This document shows, in pieces, positions 32,542 through 44,200 of a DNA stretch of 64,000 nucleotides. Position 1 is the first letter of the stretch, and every line of letters starts with the position of its first letter. Source of the DNA: Asterias amurensis (Eukaryota; Echinodermata; Asteroidea; Forcipulatida; Asteriidae); NCBI RefSeq assembly GCF_032118995.1, contig NC_092663.1, positions 2,294,001-2,358,000 of the forward strand, in the 5' to 3' direction. A program made the position numbers and the translations under genes. The notes below the pieces were generated by a model that saw nothing but the letters and a program-made list of their open reading frames with translations, searched no databases and was not told where the DNA came from.

Positions 32542-34289
32542 TACAAATGACCCATACACGTAGGCCTTTGATAGATTTCAAACGCTCGAGTGTATTTGGA
32601 ACTTTGTGTCACATCGAAAACAGAGAGTATACTCTTCTTTGAATAAAGTTATTTATTTCAGAACCAATTATCTGCTTAGCGGCCGATTTTGTGCTTACTC
32701 TGCGATTTCCATTTCGCTGCTAACCGTATCACGCGAAAAGGCTTGCTAACCTTCCAGTGCTTTCTTACCGCACGAAAATAAATAAAAAATGACGTCACAA
32801 TGCAAATTCATGGTAAACGCCCAATATGGCCGCCCAATTAGTTTGCTAAATTGTGAAATACTCCGCACCTTAGCACCGTTGTGGCTGTTACACATACCTT
32901 TTGCAAATACCCATTGCGCTAACACTTACTGTTGAATAAGGTGCATGTCTAGCTTAGACCAGCATGCACATCGCTCCACCCCTAACGCGCGCATCAGTAG
33001 TTTTCATTGGCCTTGTCCTGGCTTAATTAAATATACAACTTTGTTGTAAGCAGCTGTTGCAAGTTGTTTGCAAAAACACGCTAAGACAGATTGTTTTAGC
33101 GGGGCAGACCGTTATATTTATCTGCGGGGCAGACCGTTATATTTAAGGCTAAAAATGTCAACACAACAGTACAACGCACACTCAATGAGTGTCACAGACA
33201 CAGTCAAATGGAAATAATACGTACTAGCGGGATGCCGCGCTTCGCGCCGCACCCCACTAGATGAGGAGGATTCTAGTATACAAATGTTGTAAAAGGTAAT
33301 GTGGGGGCAAGGGAGGTATTCTTACAGGTAATAATCATTTCGTAGGATTGGATTAGAAATTGTATTTATAATCGGTATGGAAATTTGTCATTAATGTTGT
33401 ATTTTGATAAAAATTAATTGTTGAGCGTGCACAACTTAGTTGTGAAACGTCGCGACGCGTCGCCTCCCCTCCTCACCTTCTCTCTTGCGTTCTCCAACTC
33501 AAGGAATTGGTGTTCGTTTCTGGAATTGAGCTTGAATATTGGGGATGGGTATACTTGGCATTGATGGTACTTGGCATGATATGTAGGGTATTTCGTAATA
33601 TTTTAGTGTTGATCGAGCGGGCCAACGCATTATCCGTAATGTGGATTAAGTATCGCCTCATTTACGCATAGTTTTAATTCAATCGGCTTTTGTCATTGTG
33701 TCAATTTTATCCACTGCACTGAGTATTTCCCAGCTAAGGTGACTGTAAGGGTAATAATGCTTTGTCGACTAAAAATATAGCACTTACACTGCTACAATGA
33801 CACACTTATTTTATTGTGTTGAGCACATTTGGTATAATCCAGTTACACGGATTTGAGTGGTCTAAGTCAGGTCTCCCCCCTCAACAATAATCACCGCTGC
33901 TAATAGCACAGGAGAAATCCGACTAAAACGGCTTGTATGAAAGTGGTACCCACACACGTTCTGTGTGTGGGGGACGACATAAATATGGACTGTACCACTA
34001 ATGGTGCAGAGTTAAATGGAACAAATAAAGTTCCACAACAATGGGTTGCTGTTTGATGCGTTTAAAAAATGCTGGAAAGTTGGGTAGGCCTACATGAGTG
34101 ACTTAATTGTAATAAACACATATGTAACAGATGCATGTATTAAAGCCTAATGTTTTTTATTTAACACGAAATTAAACCCCCTGTACAAAATGGTATATAC
34201 ACAATGCCATTTACCCCTCTGCGAAACATCAATGAGTCACTCTGGAATGTTAATGGGAGTCCGAGGTTGCCACCCACTTCAAACCTAAA

Positions 34290-34446
34290 GAGGTGGCTCT
34301 GTGTGCAGCCTACAGCTTCCCCCCTGCCCCTAGACCAACAGGTGGCCCATATCAAAACCAGACAACCACAGAGGTGACTCTGCGCGCAGCCTACGGCTTC
34401 CCCCTTCGACCAACAGGTGGCCCATATCACAACCAGACAACCACAC
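34290..34446. repeat. Tandem duplication, ~76-80 bp unit
   Basis: Two units each carry GAGGTG(G/A)CTCTG, GCAGCCTAC(A/G)GCTTCCCCC and ACCAACAGGTGGCCCATATC, followed by ACCAGACAACCACA. The second is slightly shorter. A minus-strand frame passes through both. Confidence 0.8.
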
Positions 34447-35274
34447 ATGTAAGGAGATACTGCTCGTGACTCCAGCCAATCAGACAACTCGTAAGAGGGA
34501 GTTCGGTTCAGGGTTTTGTAGACTTGCAACCCGACGTCTGTAACGATACAGCCGTGTTGGATTCCACAAGGATGCCATGCCACTGGACCTTCTAATTTTC
34601 AATCCAAGATGGCGCGGGTTACGCTTTTAATAGTATAGATGATTGGTTCTCTCTGAAGGCAACCCTATTTATTTTAAGTAATTACCAATAGTGTGCAGTA
34701 AAAATTCAGAGACTATACTCTTTTTTAAAGAGTAGGACATTCCAGAGCACTACACAAGTGAAAATAAGCCCCATCCAATCCATTAATCTCATCACAATTA
34801 CCAAAAAGAGCCAAAAAATAAACTATCAAAACACTTTTTCCGACAGCGCCCTCTTTTGAACCATCCTCCTGCAGCAAATAATTTTTTTCCAGTTGTTATT
34901 GGGGACAGAATCTCCTAGGACAAAGTTCTGTGTGACAACGGAATCCTAACAATCATTCGTCCCATACTTGGTTGGAACATTCAAGGAACTCATATTGAAC
35001 TATCCTATTATTGTAAACTATTACACTCTGGGAATTGTTTTAATTTTTTTATTAGTGATATCTCAGAATATCTTTATTATTATCAAATATGTTTCATCTA
35101 AAGAAAAAGATCAGTGCATAATTCCAAGAAAAATATATATCCAATTTCATTATGTACTACTATAAAAATCATTCATAATTTCTAAGTACATTTTCAGACA
35201 AGTATCAAATACAGGCACAGGATACTTTACAGTTGAGTTTCCAGTTTGCTAACCATCAAACATTACTATACTAG

Positions 35275-35815
35275 TACTTAATACACTTGAGTACTACTTG
35301 AGCAGTACTCGAGAAGTACTAGAGTACACTTGAGAAGTACTTAAGTTCACTCGAGTAGTACTTGTGAAGTCTCAAGAAATTATCGAGTACACTTGAGAAG
35401 TACTCCACACCACTCGAGTAGCAGCCTGTCGAGTAGTACCAGAGTCGTACTTGAGAAGTCCCAAGAAGTACTCAAATACACTCGAGAAGTATTACAGTAC
35501 ACTCAAGTAGTACTCGAGTAGTACTCAAGCAGTACTTGAGAAGTACTCAAGTACAGTCAAAAAGTACTCCAGTACACTCGAGTAGTGCTCGAGTAGTACT
35601 CGAGAAGTACTCAAGAAGTACTCGAGTACAGTCGAGAAGTACTGAAGTACTCCAGTACTGGAGTAGTACTTGAGTACACTTGAGAAGTAATCCAGTACAG
35701 TACTCACTACTGTACCCGAGACTCTTGAGTACTACTTGACTGTAGTGTACACATAACTACTACAGTTTATACTCGAGTAGTACTCGAGTAGTGTGCTCGA
35801 GTACCTACTACGAGT
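35275..35815. repeat. Degenerate AGTACTYGAG minisatellite, self-complementary unit
   Basis: A repeat of AGTACTCGAG and variants (AGTACTTGAG, GAGAAGTACTC) at about 10-20 bp spacing over 540 bp. The unit contains the palindromes AGTACT and CTCGAG, so each strand can fold on itself at many registers. Confidence 0.85.
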
Positions 35816-36338
35816 ACTACATCACTGGTTTTTTCATCCCGATGTGTTCGATTTCATTGGATGCGTTCTAGATTTTATTTCTACCTTCTTGGAAACTCCT
35901 GTAGAAAATTACAGCAATAAATATACAGTAACTGAAGTTGTACTATTCTTTAAAGCTAGTGCAGCAGCTCACTTAAAACGGCTGTGGTGTCCTCATGATC
36001 AAGGCCAGAGGCTGTATGGATTTCTTCATTTCTCCAAGTTAAAGGACATGTGCATACGCATTCTCCAGAGGTATGACAAGCAAGACAGAGGGAGTAAATG
36101 GGTGAGTGAGAGTTCATCATACAGCCAAAGGCCTGCTTTGATCATGATGACACAGCCCCTTTAAGGAAAATAATAACAAATACTACACATTTGTGTCCAT
36201 GTAAACAAATCTGCGACAGTTTCAGCTCGTTTTATTGTACACATATCCGTGCATGCAAGCAGCGAATATTATTGTACTAAAAATAACTGTGTCCACCACA
36301 AAGTGGATTATCTGCCATCATGCCTCCCATACCTGGCT

Positions 36339-37401
36339 GGGCCCAATTTCATTACTCTGTGTTACAAGACAGTATTCACTTTACACAGCTTGCACAGAAA
36401 TTTGACGCTTGTACAGGAAGCAGGGAATTGCAGTAAGCAGAGCCATGAAATTGGGCCCTGTTTAAGAAATAATTACTTTGAACAAACAGAATAACTAGCT
36501 CTACTTACAGCACATGTGCATCACTTGCCTTGAGAAAATATTGAGTTGCTGTCCAGTCTCCTTCCTCTTAATAAAATGAAATATTTTGTATATAAGTTAT
36601 ATATTTAGTAAATAGTAAATTAAAAATAAACAAGATACATAAATAAACATGTTTGATATCAACGCATACAAGCCAAAAAGTCACAGTTTAATTTCAAAGA
36701 GCTGCTAAAGCAGTAAAATTTGCCTACAAATATTTCCGCTAAGCATATTCTAAGCAGGATACCGGTCATAGATTGTAGAGAAGGAGTGCCATTTTGGCTA
36801 GAAATCACATTCTTGTAAGCATAATTTTGCTGTGCTTAACTACTTTTGAGCAATAAGAAGCCCTATGAATTGGGCCCAGTTATAGAGCTGCTTAAGCAGA
36901 AAATATTGCTGAACAATTTCATGCTTAAAAGGAAAAGCAGGATACCAGGGTGCATGTGACATGGTACTTTGGCTGGTAACCTTATTTTCTGGTAAGCATA
37001 ACTTTGTTGCGCACTACTTTTGTGCTTACGCAGCTTTAAGAAATTGGGCACAGGGTTCAATCACACTAGAGCTAACTGCAAATCAATCTTAATTGCTAAG
37101 CAGAGTGTGATGTCACAATTCAAATCAGTGTGGTAAATAATATCACGTCAGCTCATCTTAAATGAACCTAAGCGCTTTGTGAAATGGACATCAGGGTCAA
37201 ATTTCATAGAGCTGTTTTAAAAGCACATTTTTATAGTTAGCTAAAAAAAAGCACAACAAAATCATGCTTGTACCAGAGTAAGTTTACCAGCCACACTACC
37301 ATGACACATGTACAATTTGAGACTGGCATCCTGCTCATTTCTGCTAAGCAGACAGCTGCTAAAGCAACATTTTCTGCTTAAGCATGAAATTGGGCCCAGG
37401 A
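36339..37401. repeat. Cluster of four palindromic family C elements
   Basis: Copies at about 36339-36463, 36688-36879, 36879-37050 and 37193-37401. Each is marked by GGGCCCAATTTCAT or decayed variants at the left and ATGAAATTGGGCCC at the right, with CTGCTAAGCA-type arms. Ages differ: the first and last have clear ends, the middle two are diverged. Confidence 0.7.
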
Positions 37402-37536
37402 CTCAGATTAGATATCTGTCACAATTTTGGTAGCTCCAACTTGACTTGAGTCACACCTGTATAGCTCTATGGCCGCACCGGCAAATGACACAGATTTGTC
37501 ATACACAGCACACACGAAAGTGCTGTCATGCCAGTA

Positions 37537-37915
37537 TTAAAGGAACACGTTGCCTTGGATCGGACGAGTTGGTCTATGAAAAGCGTTTGAAACCATTTGT
37601 CATGAAATGCATATGGTTAGAAAGACGTTTTAAATGATCCACACAAGTATCACTCAAAATTGCACGGTTTTCATTTTACGTCGCGAACTAACACGGTCGG
37701 CCATTTATGGGAGTCAAATTTTTGACCCCCATAAATGGCCGACCGTGTTTGTCAACGAGGTAAAACGAAAACCACGCAATTTCAAGGCACATTTGTGTAG
37801 ATCATTGTACTCTACTTTTACAACATCTTTCTAACCATACCGATTTTATAACAAACGGTTACATAGCGCTTTTCAAAGACCAACTAGACCGATCCAAGGC
37901 AACGTGTTCCTTTAA
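37537..37915. mobile_element. Palindromic TTAA MITE, family B (copy B3)
   Basis: TTAAAGGAACACGTTGCC to GGCAACGTGTTCCTTTAA with the GGCCATTTATGGGAGTCA centre. More diverged from B1 and B2 than those are from each other. Confidence 0.9.
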
Positions 37916-38164
37916 AAAGATTATAAGTCAACTTGAATTGGATGTCAATGGCCTGATACAAAACTGGCCAAAGAGAATGGTCTTAGAATTATAAACTTAA
38001 AGGAAAAATATAACTAAAACCCAACAAACACACAAGAGATCATGAAAAACAATTTCAAGAATGAAAAATAAAGAAATCAAATATTTTTAAATAGGTGAAA
38101 ATTATGCATTTCTGGCAACAAAATGTGTAAAATTCAAAGACAAATTACAAACAGGGATGTGTAT

Positions 38165-38530
38165 AAGGCACTGAAAACGTTTGGTAAAGACTAGTATTCT
38201 CACCTGCTGTATCCCAACATGTGCATAAAATAACAAATCTAAGCAAATTCTGGCTCAATTAGTCATCGGAGTTGCAAGAAAAAAGGAAAGAAAACAACCT
38301 TGTTGCACAAAGTTTGTTACAAGATACCCGAGAGAGGCTTCAGGCTTGAAGTTTTTCTACTATTCAAATATTGAAGTGAGAAATTACTTCGTCTCAAAAA
38401 CTATGCTTCTTCAATTCAGAGGGAATAGTTTTTTACCAATGTTTAATACTCAATTACTATCAACAGCTCTCCATTGCTTGTTACCAAGTAAGTTTTTATG
38501 CTATGATTGTAGTTATTACCAAACGTGTCC
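38165..38530. mobile_element. Diverged family A MITE
   Basis: Shares TAAAGACTAGTATTCTCACC, GCATAAAATAACAAATCT and GGCTCAATTAGTCATCGGAG with family A. The ends are decayed. Confidence 0.6.
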
Positions 38531-40630
38531 AGTGGCAGGCCAGATACTTCACAGAGGCAACGAAGGCGATTGCCTCCGTGTCCCCTGGTCAATGCCTTGG
38601 TGCCCTTTACCAAGAAGAAAATGCCTTGGTGCCCTTGCCCTTTCAAAACCGAAGCATACAGCCCTGCAGTGGCATTAATTTAATGTTTAAAATCTCAGTA
38701 AATTTCAGATCACACAAAGGGGCACGACCGTTACTAGTGATTAATTTTCCAGAAAATTTGAACACAGGCTCATGTTGGTGCATTGTCATTGGTGCAACCA
38801 TGCTAGTTAGCATGATCATTAAAATTTTGAAGATTTCCGTATTCTGTCAATCCATCACTTCAACTTCTTGTTCACTCACTTTAACCGAAAGGAATACATG
38901 TATCTCATTCTAAGAATAAGGAAATGTTTCCTGTCAAGATATACAAACAAAGTTTTGTTAACTTGTAACGATTCTGTTGAATGTTGTATAAGCTATGCAA
39001 AAATTCAATACTGTGAAACACTATCGCTGTCTGCTCAATGAATCCAACAACGGAATACAAAAATATAGAGTACACCATATTTACATTTTGAGCTTCTGTA
39101 TAAATACTACAGTAAAAATCCTTGAATAACATACTCGAGACTGTTGGTTTTTTTGCTAAATAACTCGTTCATTATACATACCTAAAAATATTCCGTGTAA
39201 TATCAGTCCAAATGAGCTCAAAACCATGGAGAATTCGCACACGGTCACACGGTCACAGTACACGACAGCATGAATAATTGATGTTTGGTTCCCTCTACGG
39301 CACAATGCGGAGTCTCGCTCTCATCTCCGTTTCTTTGAAAGGAACCATACTATTATTTTTCCCCTTGGCAGTTTTGGGCTATTTTCAGCACTTTTTTATC
39401 GTCTGCTTTTTCCCGCCTTTTTGTGAGCATTAGTGACAACGTACACTAGAACTTCCAAATGGACGGATACTGTTTATGTGTTTGTTTTTTAACAATGAGG
39501 AGGAAAATGACAGACGGTACCAAATGATTTTGGGAACAAAATGAAGCCACAGGTTTCACGGCGTTCTGGAACGCTTTCAAAAGCTGGTGGGGTAATCAAC
39601 TGGAATGGCTCGGGCTGCTCGAAGCGTTCTTGTGGGGGAACACTTTACTTTATCTTCGGGAACACTTGGTTTGTGTTCAATTTGAAAGAGTCCATAGATA
39701 TCCGTTGTCGGTTTCCTTTCAATGTACACGTAGCTGGCCAGGCGTCATTAAACTGGACATCACAACCGAAACAGCGCCCTCACTGGAGTTCAATGAATGC
39801 CTGCCATTGGCTGAGAGTTGTTTTGTGTGCCACACAACAGGCGAGGGCGCACTTTTACATTGTTTGACATCAAAGAGATCTATTATCCAATGACCTTATT
39901 TTAATTTGACCAATTAGAGTCCGTTTGGAGTGGTCGTCATGTGTTCATTTAATGCATAATTTTTAGGCAAAATACATTAAACGAATAATTATCATAAATA
40001 TCATAGAGATATATTTTTCACTGTGTTACTAAAGAAAATTATCACTAAAAAAAAGAAACAAAACAAAACCCGCAAGACAGCCTTTTATAAATATAACCAT
40101 ATCCTTGAGAAATGTCTTGTTTAAAATAAAATCCAGATGGAAATCAACAAAGTTGATACAAAAACCAGTAGTAATACTAAGAAAATATCAAATAATGTAT
40201 GCAAAATATGAAAGTGTTACGCAGAATTGTTGTATAGTAAAATAAAAAGAATTACAGTGCCTATGCTACAATAGAAAAAGTGTATTGCTTCCCTACGGTA
40301 ACATGTCTTAAACCACGAAGGTAAACGTGTTGGAATTCATGGAAATACCAAACCGCAATTTGTAGTGGAAAAATTGCAATATTTTGAACATTGAAGGCGA
40401 AATTTTGAAGGCGAAAAAAGACATTTCTACATACCAAAAGACTACAACAGTGTTTTTCCCAATTCACCAGCTAGTGTAGCAGGCTGATATGTGCGAAACA
40501 GAACCTATACACGCAGCTTCTGGCCAATATACAAAATATCTATTTTATTTATCATTTCTGATAAAAAAACAGCATGGCAGGGGAGCATTGGTAATAGGAG
40601 AGCACCGATGGTACCATCATAGTAAGAACA
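38531..40630. other. No gene seen
   Basis: Two overlapping frames at 39541-39893 (108 and 87 codons) show no recognisable domain. A CCTTGGTGCCCTT-type repeat near 38590-38640 recurs weakly near 43790 and 46030. Confidence 0.4.
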
Positions 40631-40901
40631 GGGCCAAATTTCATGGCTCTGGTTACCGCCAAATTCTGCACTTACGATCACGATTCCCTGCTTACGAGCA
40701 AGCGCCAAACGTCTGCGCTAGCCTTGTAAGCATAGAATGTAAGCCTTGTAAGCATAGAATGCCTAACGCGGAGTATGCATGCACAGAAGCAAAAATTCAC
40801 CGCTAACCCAAGAAATATGTTTGCCGTAAGCACAGAATTCCCTGCTTCTGTAAGCGCCGACTCTGTGCTTAAGGTAAGCAGAGCCATGAAATTTGGCCCT
40901 G
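40631..40901. mobile_element. Palindromic family C-like element (copy C7)
   Basis: GGGCCAAATTTCATGGCTCT at the left and AGAGCCATGAAATTTGGCCC at the right: 20-bp inverted ends. The interior carries an imperfect direct pair of TTGTAAGCATAGAATG. It lies 3' of the kinase gene. Confidence 0.8.
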
Positions 40902-41211
40902 ATTCTTTAGCTTGTGTTATTGTGGGAAGGATTATTTCAAAGTACCTTCCAGAATAAACCCACATGATCTATAATACACTCATTCAGCAAATATGGTGTA
41001 TCCAGGCCAGCAACAGATTTCACGAAACGCTAGGATTAATCCTATCTCGAGTTCGGACGAGTAGTCGTTCTATTACCGTGACACTAACGAATATACTGTT
41101 AAAAAGTCAACAAACTGCCTTTAAAATAACCTACAATAAAAACTAGTATTATAAGCCCGTACATACATAAACCTGAAAATAAAAGCAACTGAAACAGTGT
41201 CACATTTCTTC

Positions 41212-44200
41212 TTAACTTGAGCTATTTGCACCTTCGATATTGCCCATGATTCTCACAAGATTCTGCAGTCCATAAACACATCCTCTGTTGCATTCTTGAT
41301 CGCTGTCGAAACTCTCGGAATCCTGCTCTGTGTTGCCGAAATCAATAATGCGCAAATCGACTGCCGCCGCTGATACGTCTCTAGTGCAGCCTTTAGGGGA
41401 AGGTTCTACAGTCTGGTCCCCTTCATAGATCAACAGCAGAGAGCTACTGAGGAAGGTGTGGGTCTTGACTGTTGAGATGACTTGTATGAGAGTGTTCAAT
41501 TTCTCAACAAATGAGGGGATTAACTCAGTCCTCACCCGTTCGTTGTCGCAGAGGTAATCTGAAAGTGCCCTCTGCAATCCGTCTTTTGAAAGGCGACGAC
41601 CGTCGTATTTGTTGCGGCACTTGTAGATGCCTCTGTTTGGTTGATAAACCTGATTCAGAACAAAATACAAAATATGTGAACCAGTGACCTATATAATTTA
41701 ATCAAGTTCCTAGATCAGGTCAGAGTTGAAGTCATGAGTTATCTGGGCCCAATGTAATAGAGCTGCTAAAGCACAAATATTTTGTCTTGATAAAAACAAA
41801 ATTACCAACCAAATTTCAAAGTGTTTTTTCAGGATTAAGCAAACAGATGAACACCAGTAACAAGCGATATGCAACTGATGGAAATTTGGTTGGTAATCCT
41901 TTTTCATGAAGATATTTCATGCTAAGCAAATTTTTGTGCTTAGCAGCTCTATGAAATTGGGCCCTGGTCCGAGTCTGAGACACAGCACGATTCATGAGTT
42001 CATGGGTGAAAATTATTACGAAAATTATTTTTACTAACTACAACATTAGCTAAAGGGGGGCTGGTCTACATCACTGTTCGTTAGGCAGGCACCAATATGA
42101 AACTTTAAACTTTTCTTCTTTTTCTTCATTTTGAGTGCAGCCTTCATGATTGAAGATTTACTCACTGCAAATACTCCAGGGCGAAACCCCTTCTCTTCAT
42201 GATAAGATCACCGAATTCAAACTCTGATGTTTCTGATCAGCAGAGTGTGGGTTCGAATCCCCAGCCGTGACACTTGTGTCCTTAAGCAAGATACTTAACC
42301 ATTGGTCCCATGTGTTGTGTAAAGCATGTAAAAGAACCAAGTGCACTTATTGAAAAGAGAAGGGGTTCGCCCTGGTCTTCCTGGCTGTGGCTGCTGTATG
42401 CGCCGTAGCACCCTGTAAACCTAAAGGTGCTTAAGAATTGAGTCTCAGAATTCATCAATGCAATAACCTATCTTTCTGAAAGTTTGTATATACTCAGCGC
42501 CTTAAGTACCTTGTACCCAAACTTTGTTGATCAGAAACACCACACCAGAGCTTAAGTTAGGTGGTCTTAATTGCTCAACACAACACGCCACTAGTATTAA
42601 AGGAACACATTGCCTTGGATCGGTCGAGTTGGTCTTTGAAAAGTGTTTGTAACCGTTTGTTATAAAATGCATATGGTTGGAAAGATGTTTTCAAAGCAGA
42701 ACACAATGATCCACACACATTTGCCTCGAAATTACGTGGTTTTCCCTTTACTTTGCAAACTAGTACGGTCTGCCATTTATGGGAGTCAAAAATGTGACTC
42801 CCATAAATGGCCGACCGTGTTTGTCGACGAGATAAAAGGAAAACCACGCAGTTTCGAGTGATACTTGTGTGGATCATTATATTCTACTTTTAAAATATCT
42901 TTCTAATCATATGCATTTTACAACAAACGGTTACAAACGCTTTTCAAAGACCAACTCGACCGATCCAAGGCAACGTGTTCCTTTAACACATCACACAACA
43001 CTTTACACTGTGAACATTTCATCAAATTAGATGGTCATGTCATGAAGAAAAAAACAAAGAATGGTGAGTGTCAATTCTGCTGTGGTCTCCCTATTTGGAC
43101 AATATTACTTTCTTCAACGGCTCAGTTTGATTTGACAATCTGCAGTGATAGCATTGGATAATTTCTTACTTGCATTCCACATATTCTGAGACCTAGCGTG
43201 GCTGTGGTCGTTGCAGCATCGCGGTCAATGTGAAGCTTGCGCTTGGCTTCTGAGTGGTCCTTGTGGTACGTCCTCGTGCCAAGTTTAACGTCCAGTATGC
43301 ATGGGGATTGGAACTGCCACGTCAGATTCTCAAGAAGAATAAACTCTGAAGTTGGGGGGTGAAGATTTAATAATTAAAGTACGGTCAATATGACTGCATA
43401 AAAAGAAAAATTCAAGGGCTGTCAGAAGTGATGTAGTTGGTGGCTGGTGGCAAAGGGCAGGTACATTACCAGCCGCTTGGCCAGCCACAAGACCGGTTTT
43501 CCTATTATATAATACTCCAGGGCCCAATTTCATAGAGCTGCTAAGCACAACAATTTGCTTAGCATGAAATTTCGACATTGATAAAAACAGGATTACCAAC
43601 CAAATTTCCACGTGATTGTCAGGATAAGCAAACAACAGCTGAATACCAGTGACAAGCAATATGCAACAAATAGAAATTTGGTTGGTAAGCCTGTTTTTAT
43701 CAAGGAAGAAATTTCATGCTAAGCAAGTTTGTGTGCTCTATGAAATTGGGCCCAGGTCTCCAAATAACCCAGGGGACCAACAGCAACTGCTGTGGTGCCC
43801 TGTTCAAGGTTCCGGTACAAACTTACTTACATTTTCCTCATAGCGGTGCCCCTGACCAGAGGAAAATTAATGTGCCCCTTCAAGAGCGAAGTCCAAAGCC
43901 CTGCCCCTTGCATTGAATCGTGCTCAGCACTTTTGCTTACAGAGCTAGAAATGAGTGGGGTACCAGGTGGCAACAGTATAAATTTAATGGAATGTTGGCT
44001 GGTAACCTGTTGCTGCTAAGCAGGACTTGTCTGTGCTTAGCATGATTTTGTGGTTACAGTCTTTATGAAATCAAGCCCTGGTCTTAAACTGCTCGAGCTA
44101 CGTCTTAATCAGCTGTTACCAGGAAAACATGGTCATGTGACAACCTTTCAACCAATAGGACTGCCTAAAGTCTTTGAGGCATTTATGAATTCATGTAAAA

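Larger units (their letters stand above)
32542..36338. other. No gene seen; short direct repeats and a minisatellite
   Basis: 33099-33145 holds a tandem pair of GCGGGGCAGACCGTTATATT. 33230-33260 contains a short GC-rich hairpin (GCCGCGC/GCGCCGC). Coding potential is not apparent; the 140-codon minus-strand frame at 34161-34583 is discussed under rejected items. The remainder is AT-rich. Confidence 0.5.

Noticed and set aside
34161-34583. A 140-codon minus-strand frame as a gene
   Set aside because: Cys/Trp-rich low-complexity peptide with an internal duplication and no recognisable fold; kept only as an observation.
39541-39893. Overlapping frames of 108 and 87 codons
   Set aside because: No domain, no splice context and no agreement on frame; possibly a UTR or chance.
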